A DNA stretch of 64,000 nucleotides from Sinotaia quadrata (GCA_028829895.1 CM054177.1:81335163-81399162), one strand, 5' to 3'; positions 36,263 through 48,545 are shown, counted from the stretch's first letter. The notes: generated from the letters alone by a model not told the origin. A program made the numbers and translations.

Positions 36263-36639
36263 AGCTTTCGGTCAATTCTGAAATTCTACAAATCATTTCA
36301 TTTCTTCACATTTTAGAAATGTTTTAGAAAACATGAAAGTCAGCGGAAAATATGTATAACACTTTTTTATTATCCTATATTTCGGGGATTTGTCTTCGTT
36401 TTCAGATTTTGAATAACACCATATAAATTGTTCCATGAAGGAAATCTATATTAAATCTATTAATTTTATATTTTTGTGTGTGAGTTAGTGTGTTGGTCTG
36501 TGTGCAAAAATTCTTGGAAAATACTCCACATCCATTAAATTCACTAATTAATGTTTCATCAAAAAAGTAAAATCACACACAGTATAACATTTTTTCATGT
36601 ATTCGAATCCCGTTTCTGTGAAATAACTACTAATGAGTT
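36263..36639. other. non-coding, nothing recognised
   Basis: No repeat or gene seen. Confidence 0.45.
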
Positions 36640-37015
36640 CATCTCTCTTTTTCTAGCCACAACTGTCCATTATTCACTAGTCAATATCTCTTTTTCTAGC
36701 CACAACTGTCCATTAATCACTAGTCAATGTTATCTCTTTCTCTAGACACAACTGTCCATTAATCACTAGTCAATGTTATCTCTTTCTCTAGACACAACTG
36801 TCCATTAATCACTAGTCAGCGTTATCTCTTTCTCTAGCCACAACTGTCCATTAATCACTAGTCAATGTTATCTCTTTCTCTAGCCACAACTGTCCCATAA
36901 TCACTAGTCAGCGTTATCTCTTTCTCGCCACAACTGTCCCTTAATCACTAGTCAGGGTTATCTCTTTCTCGCCACAACTGTCCCTTAATCACTAATCAGG
37001 GTTATCTCAAACCCC
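36640..37015. repeat. 46-bp minisatellite, ~8 copies
   Basis: CACTAGTCAATGTTATCTCT then TTCTCTAGCCACAACTGTCC. Later copies lose the CTAG segment (TTCTCGCCACAACTG). Confidence 0.92.
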
Positions 37016-37691
37016 AACTGTCCCTTTGGAACTGTCATAGAGAGTCAAGCATTCATGCATAATTCCCTGACGCTGTCATGCAGTTCGGCAGCCGTAAAGT
37101 AAATCGCTGCCCGTATGATGTCGCGAAGATCAATTTGTCGTAAAGGTTCAGGGCTTGCAGACGACGACATTCACTCTACTGGACACTACGAGGACAATAG
37201 AGACTAATCTCTGGGCTACCATCAGAAATTTAAATTAATTCTGGTGACTTGACCAGTGGGCACATTTACGAGTCACTGTTGCATTTTTCATTCAGAGGTT
37301 TGACCAGTGGGCACATTTACGAATCAACTGTTATCTTTGAAAAGACATATAATTTTTTTTTTCTGATTTCAAATATTTCCGTCAATGAATTACCTTTGGG
37401 CACATATGTCTACTTACATGTTAGCATAAGGTAGCAGAAAATAATGATAACAAATAATGAAAACTAAGCATAATAATAACAATAACAACGAGAGCAACTC
37501 GAAATATCCGAACAAATACAACCGGATTTCAATTTCCTGCTACAACGCAATACGTCAGAAGGCAAAGAGCACTGGCAAAACTTCTACACAGGAAACTCTA
37601 TAAGAACTATGGAAACAAAACACCAGAAAAAGTATGTGCACAACAACCAGAAGCAGTTACTACAGAAAATGTATACACCACCCAGAAGCAG
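37016..37691. other. non-coding, with a 52-bp tandem duplication
   Basis: TTGACCAGTGGGCACATTTA occurs at about 37237 and 37289. The remaining sequence is unique and unrecognised. Confidence 0.6.
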
Positions 37692-39254
37692 TCTGTGGCT
37701 GAGTAAATTTGCCTATCCCTATTTCGATATTCAATTGTTATATACATTGTTAGCTTGTCGAAGTGACCCCACTTTGGGCATTCCTTATGACAGTATTTTT
37801 TAAAGTGTCTGAGTTGGAGTAAACACTAGAGTTGGGAATATGCTAGAAATTGCTGATGTAATGCGAACCAGTCTCAACTGGGTGAGTAGTTTTATTATCT
37901 AATGGCTACTATTTACGAGAACGAGACCAGCCAGTGCGCTGTGATCTAAACGTTTACCTGCTTTAGAGACAGCTATTGTCTAATCACTTGAATTTGGAGT
38001 GGCAAGAAGTCCGGTCATGAAAGACGGTTGTTATCGAATTAGCTGACTAGTTGAGAGAGAATGGACTTAGAAATATTTCCTGCATTTTTGCTACTGATGT
38101 GTTATACTTGTGTTTTATGTAGAGATGTATTATATGAGTAGACTACTTTTTGAACTAAGCTGCTTATATGTAGTATTCTAAATACTTGACACTGTTAAAC
38201 TATTATGATGTATGCATGTATAAGGCTAATAAACACTGTTGCAGGAAACTGTAATTTGAGACTTGAATGTAAGAAAGAATGGAGTTATGAAGCAATAAAC
38301 TGGAAACTTAGCATTTATTCCCTGATTATATTTTTACAGGGACAAGGAGCCTTTCTACTTTCATTGTGTTATTTGAACCTCCTGGTTTACTGATTGTAAA
38401 CTGCTACGACCAACAGTGGTAGAGGCGGGGAGCAGTATGTGAGTGTAAAGGAATACACTACACGCCATCAATGTATGGTGGCAAGATATACTGGCTACTT
38501 GAGCAAAGTCTGGTGTAAGGAAGTACTAGAATTGCTATAAATGTTATTTGACTTAAAGCAGCTAGTATGACGGGAGAAAACATCTAGGATGGCTTTGAGA
38601 GACTAGCAACACATTAGTGTTTTCATTTACAGTTGACAGTGGACAATAAACTTGTGAAACTGTTGCAAAGTGAGTGAAATAGAGACCATGCCTGATTCCC
38701 GTTATGTAAAACTGTTATTACCGCTTATCTCTAATAACTCCATTTGTGCTCTCTGATAAGACCTATCCTATGATTTATATTGTCATTATTGTTGAATTGT
38801 ATTTTAAGATATAAGACTGTGAAATATAGAAATGATTCAAATGTGATTTCATGGAAATATTGATGTCTAGTAATCTTTTCATTCTATTTGTCATAAGTAT
38901 ATTTGATTGATGATTTAATAAATTATTGCTAATTTATTGACCATCTTACACATATTGATAACCTTATGATGGAGAAGAAAATGGGCAGATGGGGCTCACT
39001 AAATGCAGATTAAAGGCGGATTTTTCTTTTCCTTTAGTAAGAAGTTTTCCACCTATGGAATATTGTGATAAATGCTGTCTTAATGTTGTGGAAAAGAAAA
39101 AAAAATTTACAGTGCCCACATATCCGACAAGTGAGAGACGAGTGGTGTCTGCTGGAGAATCATTAATAACATAAAGTAAGATTTTCATAACTTGTAATTA
39201 GTTATGAATGATTAATTAAATAATAATTAACAGAGAGTCGCTGGCGTCACACAG
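37692..39254 (+). mobile_element. dispersed repeat, copy B
   Basis: Starts TCTGTGGCTGAGTAAATTTG and ends near GGCGTCACACAG. It aligns along its length with copy C (59158-60680): ACGAGACCAGCCA(G/A)TG, TTTTATGTAGAGATGTATTA, TGTATGGTGGCA, AGTAAGAAGTTTTCCACCTA, ACATATCCGACAAGTGA and TGGTGTCTGCTGGAGAAT. The start TCTGTG and the end CACAGA of copy C could be the tips of short inverted repeats, though copy B's end is altered. No coding capacity recognised, class unknown. Confidence 0.82.
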
Positions 39255-39425
39255 TCACTACACAAAAAGTCTGTATCACTAGCCAAAAGCAATCACTACA
39301 CAAAAAGTCTGTATCACTAGCCAAAAGCAATCACTACACAAAAAGTCTGTATCATTAGCCAAAAGCAATCGCTACACAAAAAGTCTGTATCACTAGCCAG
39401 AAACAATCACTACACAAAAGTAAAA
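39246..39425. repeat. 38-bp minisatellite at the end of dispersed copy B, 5 copies
   Basis: CACTACACAAAAAGTCTGTA then TCACTAGCCAAAAGCAAT. The first unit overlaps or abuts the element terminus. Confidence 0.9.
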
Positions 39426-40179
39426 GTACCGTGCCGAGCTTCACATTCAGAATAGATCGCGCAATTCTCGCATGAAGACCAAACATCTCAGTTGTTAATA
39501 AGTCCTAAAGAACAGCCTGATCCAAATGACAAAAAATGTTCCTTTTTAAGAAAAAAACAGAGTTGTAAAAGCTTGACAACTATGAGGATGTGAAATTAAA
39601 AATCCTAAATCTAAGTTTTGTGTAAACAGAAGTGATGCTAGTCTGTTTTGTGAAAACAAAAGTGATTCCAGTGGGAAAAGGAGCGCCGAGGAACATATCA
39701 CCTGAACTGGAACGTCATCTCATTAAACTGCCTGGAAACCACTGACTTGCCCCACTGCTAAAAGCAGCATTCCTAGGCAGCGCCGACGTCCTTCTTAATT
39801 CCTTGCATTTCCCAAAATCCTTATAGGATTCCGAGACATTATACATTATACATTTCACAAGCCTGTACTGACATGACAGAAATCGTGAGAAGACTCAGTG
39901 ATAGCTTACTGATGTACAAGTTAACGAAAAGTCGATTCTTTCTTAAGCAATGGAAGATTTGCTACTGCTATAAAAATTAGTAACACTTAAACTTTACTAA
40001 TATTTGAACCTATTCAAGAAATTTCTTTCGCTTCCTATTCACAAATAACACAGTCAGCTACACACAGTGACAAACTTATACGCACATCGGCACATACATA
40101 CACACAGACATAAGCATACACCCTAACACTCTCACACACTGACAAATACACACAGATGCACATACAAATTGATACACGT

Positions 40180-40211
<32 letters not shown>

Positions 40212-40285
40212 ACGCATAAAACACCACCACCACCCTCACCATCAAGCTGGAAGCTGGTATCCAAATAATTTCATGATTGGAACGC
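39426..40285. other. non-coding, with short (CA)n
   Basis: CA-rich low-complexity segment at 40060-40215. Otherwise unique and unrecognised. Confidence 0.5.
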
Positions 40286-40640
40286 CTCCCATTGCAGTTT
40301 CTGCGCTACACAATGCCGTACTTTTAACTTCTGTTCACACAGACGCTCAGAAATCATAAGCTATTAGCGCTGACATAAAGCTTTCTATTCGACCGCCGTC
40401 CGTTTGTTTTCCTTTCCCTCAGCCGCCGTCCAATGGCGAGTGCGAGGCATTGACCTTTCACCCTAGGCACCATCTCTCGTGCCGCGTCATCAGCGTGTCC
40501 TGCAGCCGACGACGCATGCGCAAATATTTGACAGTGCGTTTGCGCACGCTCCATAGCTGTTAATAGAGTAACAGCGGTATTGCAAGTCGTGTTTAAGAGG
40601 GCAGGCATACGGGCTGCGGTTCGCAAGAAAGGGATTTAAG
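40286..40640. promoter_or_regulatory. GC/CpG-rich block, candidate promoter or enhancer
   Basis: A clear rise in GC and CpG within AT-rich surroundings. It contains GTCCAATGGCG (CCAAT box) at about 40428 and ACGCATGCGCAAA, an NRF1-like palindrome, at about 40511. No TATA box or gene start can be pinned, and a 90-codon minus-strand open frame inside has no recognisable domain. It lies about 11 kb upstream of the homeobox gene. Confidence 0.35.
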
Positions 40641-40804
40641 ATAACTGAAGAAGAAGAGAGGTTTGTGAGAAACGATCAAAAATGGCGCTGGCAGGTGTCA
40701 AGTATTAAAATTCGAAAATATAATTTGTTTCCCAAACTTCATGGAGGTCAAAACAAACGCAAGAATTGTACCATGTAGACCTTCTTGACTTACTGAGAAA
40801 TTGC

Positions 40805-42770
40805 ATTGTATCTAATCAAATCTAATGCCCTATTAAATTGAGTGTATTCTCTTAAGTATTGTATCTAATCAAATCTAATGCCCTATTAAATTGAGTGTAT
40901 TCTCTTAAGTATTGTATCTAATCAAATCTAATGCCCTATTAAATTGAGTGTATTCTCTTAAGTATTGTATCTAATCAAATCTAATGCCCTATTAAATTGA
41001 GTGCATTCTCTTAAGTATTGTATCTAATCAAATCTAATGCCCTATTAAATTGAGTGCATTCTCTTAAGTATTGTATCTAATCAAATCTAATGCCCTATTA
41101 AATTGAGTGCATTCTCTTAAGTATTGTATCTAATCAAATCTAATGCCCTATTAAATTGAGTGCATTCTCTTAAGTATTGTATCTAATCAAATCTAATGCC
41201 CTATTAAATTGAGTGTATTCTCTTAAGTATTGTATCTAATCAAATCTAATGCCCTATTAAATTGAGTGCATTCTCTTAAGTATTGTATCTAATCAAATCT
41301 AATGCCCTATTAAATTGAGTGTATTCTCTTAAGTATTGTATCTAATCAAATCTAATGCCCTATTAAATTGAGTGCATTCTCTTAAGTATTGTATCTAATC
41401 AAATCTAATGCCCTATTAAATTGAGTGTATTCTCTTAAGTATTGTATCTAATCAAATCTAATGCCCTATTAAATTGAGTGCATTCTCTTAAGTATTGTAT
41501 CTAATCAAATCTAATGCCCTATTAAATTGAGTGCATTCTCTTAAGTATTGTATCTAATCAAATCTAATGCCCTATTAAATTGAGTGTATTCTCTTAAGTA
41601 TTGTATCTAATCAAATCTAATGCCCTATTAAATTGAGTGTATTCTCTTAAGTATTGTATCTAATCAAATCTAATGCCCTATTAAATTGAGTGCATTCTCT
41701 TAAGTATTGTATCTAATCAAATCTAATGCCCTATTAAATTGAGTGTATTCTCTTAAGTATTGTATCTAATCAAATCTAATGCCCTATTAAATTGAGTGCA
41801 TTCTCTTAAGTATTGTATCTAATCAAATCTAATGCCCTATTAAATTGAGTGTATTCTCTTAAGTATTGTATCTAATCAAATCTAATGCCCTATTAAATTG
41901 AGTGCATTCTCTTAAGTATTGTATCTAATCAAATCTAATGCCCTATTAAATTGAGTGTATTCTCTTAAGTATTGTATCTAATCAAATCTAATGCCCTATT
42001 AAATTGAGTGCATTCTCTTAAGTATTGTATCTAATCAAATCTAATGCCCTATTAAATTGAGTGTATTCTCTTAAGTATTGTATCTAATCAAATCTAATGC
42101 CCTATTAAATTGAGTGCATTCTCTTAAGTATTGTATCTAATCAAATCTAATGCCCTATTAAATTGAGTGTATTCTCTTAAGTATTGTATCTAATCAAATC
42201 TAATGCCCTATTAAATTGAGTGCATTCTCTTAAGTATTGTATCTAATCAAATCTAATGCCCTATTAAATTGAGTGCATTCTCTTAAGTATTGTATCTAAT
42301 CAAATCTAATGCCCTATTAAATTGAGTGTATTCTCTTAAGTATTGTATCTAATCAAATCTAATGCCCTATTAAATTGAGTGTATTCTCTTAAGTATTGTA
42401 TCTAATCAAATCTAATGCCCTATTAAATTGAGTGCATTCTCTTAAGTATTGTATCTAATCAAATCTAATGCCCTATTAAATTGAGTGTATTCTCTTAAGT
42501 ATTGTATCTAATCAAATCTAATGCCCTATTAAATTGAGTGCATTCTCTTAAGTATTGTATCTAATCAAATCTAATGCCCTATTAAATTGAGTGTATTCTC
42601 TTAAGTATTGTATCTAATCAAATCTAATGCCCTATTAAATTGAGTGCATTCTCTTAAGTATTGTATCTAATCAAATCTAATGCCCTATTAAATTGAGTGT
42701 ATTCTCTTAAGTATTGTATCTAATCAAATCTAATGCCCTATTAAATTGAGTGCATTCTCTTAAGTATTGT
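40805..42770. repeat. 53-bp satellite-like array, 37 copies, with 14-unit higher-order duplication
   Basis: The unit starts ATTGTATCTAATCAAATCTA; the period is exactly 53 bp from 40805 to 42766. The units read as identical except one site, GAGTG(T/C)ATTC. The T/C order over 37 units is TTTCCCCTC TCTCCTTCTCTCTC TCTCCTTCTCTCTC: units 10-23 equal units 24-37. This is an exact 742-bp duplication of a 14-unit block. T/C alternation also gives a 106-bp dimer. The unit length is not a multiple of three and no open frame persists. Confidence 0.98.
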
Positions 42771-43299
42771 ATTATCAAGTAAAATGTTAAGTAATTTCTT
42801 CTAAATGCGCTATCATGTCCAGTGCACTATAAAATCCAATCTAATTAAAATTAGTGATTTATCTCCCTTATCCCCTAGCCGAAGAAAGACATGAAAGCCA
42901 AAAGTATTAAAACAGTGTAAGTGAAATAATTCTAGAACTCGAGCCTTTCTTAATATGTTCATTGTACAAGAACTTAAATATTCTTCAAGCCGGAATTTCA
43001 TCACTGAAGACTAATAACACGACTATTAACAAGATACATCAACTATTTAAAATTTAATTTTTTGTTCAGCCCATTTAAAAAAATGATATTAACTACCTAA
43101 TTTTTCTCAACACTTCCATACTCAAAGAAGATAAATAATATTCTCCATTTACTATTATCTTCAGCCCACACCCCACACATTTTGGAATCTGACACTAATA
43201 ATCTCGCTTTATTACGTGTGTTGATGTTTTTTTGAGTTGTTTGTGTTTGTTATTTTTTTAAAATTTGTAATCATTGCATTTGTGCGTGGCTTATTTTAT
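42771..43299. other. AT-rich non-coding DNA
   Basis: Nothing recognised. Confidence 0.45.
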
Positions 43300-43680
43300 A
43301 CCAGATAAAACACTTAAGGTACGATCTTGCCTCGAGTCCCTAGCACTTAATTTAAGTTTCATGTCTGACATTTGCACTCCCAGCCACACTGTCTAGTATG
43401 CTGGTGCGCTCCCCTATGGCGGGAACAGTCGCGTGCATTTAAATTGTCAGCTCAGTGTAACAGCAGCGGTTGACAAAATTGTCTGGCCTTTTGTTGAGAT
43501 AAATCTAAATCCGAACGGCCACTCATTTTATGTGTATGCTTTGTGCTTGGCCCTTTGTAGCTGATAAGATAAGACTTCACAATTTATCACTAACGGTAGA
43601 GAACTCTCGTTATACCGATTTGCACGGCCTGTTAAATCGGCAGAGTGCACATTCAAGTATGAATTTCAAGTTGTTTGTGA
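43300..43680. promoter_or_regulatory. unique GC-richer block, possible cis-regulatory element
   Basis: Non-repetitive sequence with more GC than the flanks, and GATAAGATAAG (GATA-type sites) at about 43564. The function is inferred only from composition. Confidence 0.2.
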
Positions 43681-43947
43681 AATAAGAGTGCATTTAGTAT
43701 TTTGTAATTTGAAAAGAAAATAGTCCATAAGATGCTAGGATGAATATGGTGCAAGTGGTCATTGTTATGGTTGTAGTGGTTGTGGTGTTGGTGTGAAAGA
43801 AAGTACTGGCCAGATGGCAAGAAACTATACTCAATAAATATTTAATACTGTAATTCTTACTGCAATTGCACAATGCCAAGTAAACACAAATGAGTGACAG
43901 TGTATAGCTAAAGGATTATTAACTCTAGTACTAACACGCCAGGATCG

Positions 43948-43996
<49 letters not shown>

Positions 43997-44489
43997 TATT
44001 ATAGTTGTTCTTGCACTATTTATATACCAACATTACACCTAATGCTCACCCTGTATTATCTGCAGTAGTGGTAGTAGTAGAAGCAGTAGTAATAGTAGAT
44101 TTTGCTTTCCTTCCCAAATTCAGATCGGTATACCTATGGCACGTTTATTTATTTCCTTGTCGATTATCCTTGGGACAAAAACAACTCTTACGCCAAACGC
44201 GTGTTTGCTTCCCCTTTGTTCTATTGCGCAATAATAATGTTGCTTGTGTTGAATAACAATCAGAATGAGGTCAATTGTGTAGCTGATGTTTCCAAATGAA
44301 ATCTGTGACGATACTGCAGATGTTGTACAATGAAACATGGCGTACTACCGCTGACACTTCTGAAGTCTGATAATGTGGCCATGATGACAAAATTAAATGC
44401 TCACGAGGAATCAATTAAATGCATTAGCCACTTGTTCGGTGTGGAACCAGGCGTTGAGTTCAGCAAAGCAAGCGGTCGCTGATGGATGT
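43681..44489. repeat. non-coding with (CAT)n microsatellite
   Basis: (CAT)n at 43946-43996 and a short GTAGTA-rich run at 44065-44098. Open frames at 44005-44338 lack recognisable motifs. Confidence 0.75.
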
Positions 44490-45180
44490 AGCGAATACAA
44501 TGAACATGAAATTATCACTGTGTAAGGATCATGTTTTCTTCTAATTCCTAATAGCAACATGAAATTCATCAATGTTTAAGATTATGTTGTTCCTTTTATG
44601 CGCAATGAGCAACATGAAATTCATCAATGTTTAAGATTATGTTGTTCCTTTTATGCGCAATGAGCAACTTGAAGTTCATCAATGTTTTAAGATCGTGCTG
44701 TTTTTCGTGAATGCAAAATGAACTTGAAGGTCATCAATATTTAAATATTATGTTTATTTTTCTATTTTGTGAGTAATAAACAGTTTTAAATTCATCACTC
44801 TTTAAATTAAGTCTTTTTTTATCACTCTTTCAAAATTACATGGCTTTTCTGTTAAGTATAATAAAACTTAAGAAATTAATTATTTTTTCATATGTAATGG
44901 CTAATTTGAAATTCATCACTTTTGTCAAAATTGTATTGTTTATCTTTTCAGGTATAATGAAAATTTGGAAATTCGTAATTCTTTTAAAAATACTTTATAT
45001 GTTTTCGTGTTTAATAAACAACTTTTAATTCATTACTGTTTACAAATCATGTTTTGATTTTAATGCGTAAAAATAACTTGAAATTCTCCACTGTTTCAAT
45101 ATGGATTTTGCTGTCCTTTCTATGCGTAATGAAGAACTTGAAGTTTATCTCTGTTTAAGATCAGGTTGTTGTTCTTATAC
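44490..45180. repeat. ~55-bp minisatellite with two fresh and many decayed copies
   Basis: AACATGAAATTCATCAATGT then TTAAGATTATGTTGTTCCTT is repeated nearly exactly at about 44555 and 44610. Progressively diverged copies follow, recognisable by AACTTGAAATTCATCA..TTT. Confidence 0.8.
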
Positions 45181-45379
45181 CGCGAAATAACATTTAGAAG
45201 TCTTTGATTCTTGCATTGTCGAATTGTATGCAGTTCTATGAGCTCATAGACCAAAAACCAGTATGAAAGGAATCAGATTTCTAGGACACGTAATGAGAAG
45301 CATCGAGTTTTGACCTTAGTTATTCCGATATCCTAACAAATCTAAGGTGAATGGTGTAATAACCCTCAATGCGTCCATG
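45181..45379. other. non-coding spacer
   Basis: Nothing recognised. Confidence 0.4.
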
Positions 45380-45835
45380 TGATTAGGTCTGTGTAATCTA
45401 GTCTAGTCTGGTCTTGCGTAGCCTAATTTAATCTTGTCTGGAGTAGTCTGATCTAGTCTGGTCTGCTGTAGTCTAATCTAGTCTGGTCTGCTGTAGTCTA
45501 ATCTAGTCTACTGTTGTATAATCCAGTCTGATCTGTTGTAGTCTAATTTAGTGTTGTGTCGTTTAATCTAGTCTGGTTAGTCTAGTCTAGTCTGATCTAG
45601 TTTCGTCTAATCTAATCCGGTATGACGTAGTCTAATCTAGTCTGGTCTACTGTCGTTTAATCTGTGAATCTAATATAATCTGGTCTGGTGTAGTCTAATC
45701 TAGGCTGGCGTCGTTTAATCTAGTCTGTTCTGGTGTAGTTTAATGTAGTCTGGTCTGATGAAGTCTAATCCAGTCTGGTCTGGTGTAGTATAACCTAATC
45801 TGATCTAGTCTTTCTGATCTCCTCTGGTTTGGTCT
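45380..45835. repeat. ~20-23-bp TAGTCTAATCTAGTCTGGTC repeat
   Basis: More than twenty degenerate short units based on TCTAGTCTGGTCTG(C/G)TGTAG. Confidence 0.88.
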
Positions 45836-45865
45836 AGTTGTGCTGTTCGGTTTTCTTGTGCCAAT

Positions 45866-46005
45866 GCTTTGACTTCTTCATGCTTTGTTTTGCATGGTGG
45901 TCTGCGCATGTATTTACGTATTTCTTAGATTTTGCTTTGACTTCTTCATGCTTTGTTTTGCATGGTGGTCTGCGCATGTATTTACGTATTTCTTAGATTT
46001 TGCTT
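45866..46005. repeat. 69-bp tandem duplication
   Basis: TTTGACTTCTTCATGCTTTG occurs twice, 69 bp apart, with the whole segment identical. Confidence 0.93.
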
Positions 46006-46127
46006 TCGCGTCGTCCTCCATTTTCCTCTCATTTCGTGAATGAGTTATAAGTTTTAGAAAGCAGACTTTTGTGCTCTGGAAATTTAAATATAGTGCATGG
46101 ACAGGGAAAGTAAAGGTGTAAGATTTT

Positions 46128-46129
46128 TT

Positions 46130-46213
<84 letters not shown>

Positions 46214-46232
46214 TCATTCTTTCTTTCTGTAT
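46128..46232. repeat. (CTTT)n microsatellite
   Basis: About 23 near-perfect CTTT units and a T-rich tail. Confidence 0.97.
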
Positions 46233-46849
46233 TTCTTTTTTCTTTATTTCTTTATAGATTTCTGCATTTCTTCATTTCTTTTGCTTTTCTGCATTTCTTT
46301 CGTAAAATTATTTGGGATTTATTAAACAGATGTCACTGTGCTAAGTTTCGTTGTTCATGAATCTTTAGCTCAAGCCTACCAAGAATGTTTTAAGGCCCTA
46401 GAAGTTTAGGTTCAGTGATTAAGAATTGTAGGCTTATTCAGTAAGGAGAGTCAAAATCCTATATCAATAGCATTTCATTTAGTTAATCAGCAGACTATTT
46501 TTGTAACACTTAGTAAATAAGCTGACAATTACGTATAGTTTTACTCAACCGACAGATTTTAGTATCGCTTTAGATTATCAGCTAACAGATGTCGGAAACG
46601 TTTTAATCAGCCGACAGATTTTGGTAGTTTCAGTAATCAGCAGGCATATGACCGTTATTCTTTAGTTAACCATTTGTTCACATTAAATGTTTCTAATATT
46701 GTATTTATTCAATTGCCAGAGTGTGGCAGCGATCATCAGTTGGCAGATTGTGATATCATTTTAAATAATCAGGTGATATATGGTTGGAGCTCTTTACTGA
46801 ATTAGTTGTGACATAATGATAACGATTTCGTGACCCCTGTTAAAGAGAT
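46233..46849. repeat. degenerate ~50-bp repeat
   Basis: AATCAGC(C/T)GACAGATTTT-like phrases recur about six times between 46480 and 46800. The rest is AT-rich. Confidence 0.5.
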
Positions 46850-47145
46850 CACGCTTTCGTGTCTGCTATTAATGTGGTAACTCTTTCGTGTCTGCTATTA
46901 ATGTGGTAACTCTTTCGTGTCTGCTATTAATGTGGTAACTCTTTCGTGTCTGCTATTAATGTGGTAACTCTTTCGTGTCTGCTATTAATGTGGTAACTCT
47001 TTCGTGTCTGCTATTAATGTGGTAACTCTTTCGTGTCTGCTATTAATGTGGTAACTCTTTCGTGTCTGCTATTAATGTGGTAACACTTTCTTGCCTGTTA
47101 TTAATGTGGTAACGCTTTCGTGTCTGCTGTAAATGTGGTAAAGCA
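46850..47145. repeat. 29-bp minisatellite, ~10 copies
   Basis: GTGGTAACTCTTTCGTGTCT then GCTATTAAT. The central copies are identical and the last two are diverged. Confidence 0.95.
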
Positions 47146-47388
47146 GTATGTAATCAACTGTTAAAATGCGGCAACACTTGAATCCAGTAGATGGTGGTAA
47201 AGCATTTTAATTAGTCAGCTGGTAGTTGATGATAACGGTTTTATTATTCAGTTGGTGGTTGGTGAAAGCGGTTTAATTAGTTAACTGGTAGTCAGATGAT
47301 ACTTGATGACAGCGACTTAGTCAGATGGTAGATGATGGTAATTTGTTTATTCGACTTGGGATAATAGCAACAGCTTCATTTATTGCCT

Positions 47389-47436
<48 letters not shown>

Positions 47437-47460
47437 CGACGATGCTTTAGTTACTTAGCA
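47146..47460. repeat. degenerate TGGTAA..TTTAATTAGTCAG repeat and (GAT)n
   Basis: Related phrases continue from the 29-bp array; the (GAT)n run lies at 47389-47436. Confidence 0.7.
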
Positions 47461-47479
47461 GATCGATTATAGTAATATT

Positions 47480-47854
47480 TTATTCACGTGTATGCATGTA
47501 CAAGGATGACAACGCTCTTTTTAATCCGCTGGATGATGGTAGTGATAACATCTTTAAACAGCTGTCAGATGATGGTAACTGTTTTATTAAATTTATCTGC
47601 TGGAGAGATATTGGCATCACTTGTGTTAGATAGCTCAGGTAGAAATCGATTGTTTTTCTAAATATAAAATCTGATGAATCTACTACTAGATTATTTTCTT
47701 CCAAAATATATGACAAGACAACTAATGCTTCATTCTTTATTTGTGACATTTTAATTGCTATGAGAGTGGACACTTGACAAGCTCTCATGGCAAATGTTAC
47801 AGTCTCAGATTTAATTGCAACAAGTCTGCGAACATCATCAGTAAAGCAAGTCAA
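47480..47854 (-). CDS. hypothetical open frame, 124 codons, uncertain
   Basis: The longest non-repetitive open frame on the minus strand, with ordinary amino-acid composition: residues 1-85 read like a soluble helical segment, including FTDDVRRLVAIKSETVTFAM and QIKNEALVVLSYILEENN. On the minus strand the sequence before the ATG could be a weak splice acceptor (TTTGAAATACAG). No domain recognised; it overlaps degenerate GATGGTAA repeats at its 3' end. It could be an exon of an antisense gene, a transposon relic or chance. Confidence 0.22.
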   Translation of the reverse strand: MTCFTDDVRRLVAIKSETVTFAMRACQVSTLIAIKMSQIKNEALVVLSYILEENNLVVDSSDFIFRKTIDFYLSYLTQVMPISLQQINLIKQLPSSDSCLKMLSLPSSSGLKRALSSLYMHTRE

Positions 47855-47860
47855 ACTTAA

Positions 47861-48213
47861 CTGTATTTCAAATGCTGTTTGGTTTTGTTTGGGGGTTTTA
47901 TTTGTTGGGTTTTTTTTTTGCTGCAGAATTTGTTGTGAAATATCCAGTGTGTTTTAGTTCGACATGTTTCATTGCAAATGCCCAAACTGCGTGTTACGTA
48001 TTTTGTCTTAAACTGAAACACGTAATAAATGAGGATTCGTCCAAATGAACACAACACATTCTCTGGCAATACTGTCTGGAGATATGACATAAATACAAAG
48101 ACCATTCAAACATAAAATGCATTTTAAAAATATAGTTCAACTCATTGTCAAACAAAAGGAAGGAAAGAAAGAGAAACCCTGACTAATGAAACCATATTAA
48201 CACCGAGAGAAAT
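47861..48213. other. non-coding, nothing recognised
   Basis: T-rich and A-rich, no gene seen. Confidence 0.4.
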
Positions 48214-48545
48214 GAACTGATGGCTAGAGTTATAGAACATTTGATTAAAGCAATTATTTTATCAGGGTTTAAATAAGCTGATGGCGAGAGTTAGGGAACA
48301 TTTGATTAAAGCAATTATTTTATCAGTGTTTAAATAAGCTGATGGCGAGAGTTAGGGAACATTTGATTAAAGCAATTATTTTATCAGTGTTTAAATAAGC
48401 TGATGGCGAGAGTTAGGGAACATTTGACTAAAGAAATTTTATCAGGGTGTAAATAAGCTGATGGCGAGAGTTAGGGAACATTTGACTAAAGAAATTTTAT
48501 CAGGGTGTAAATAAGCTGATGCTAGAGTTAGGGAACGCTGGATTT
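48214..48545. repeat. 61-bp minisatellite, ~6 copies
   Basis: AGCTGATGGCGAGAGTTAGG then GAACATTTGATTAAAGCAAT. The first two good copies are 61 bp apart (48276, 48337); later copies are shortened to about 56 bp. Confidence 0.93.
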
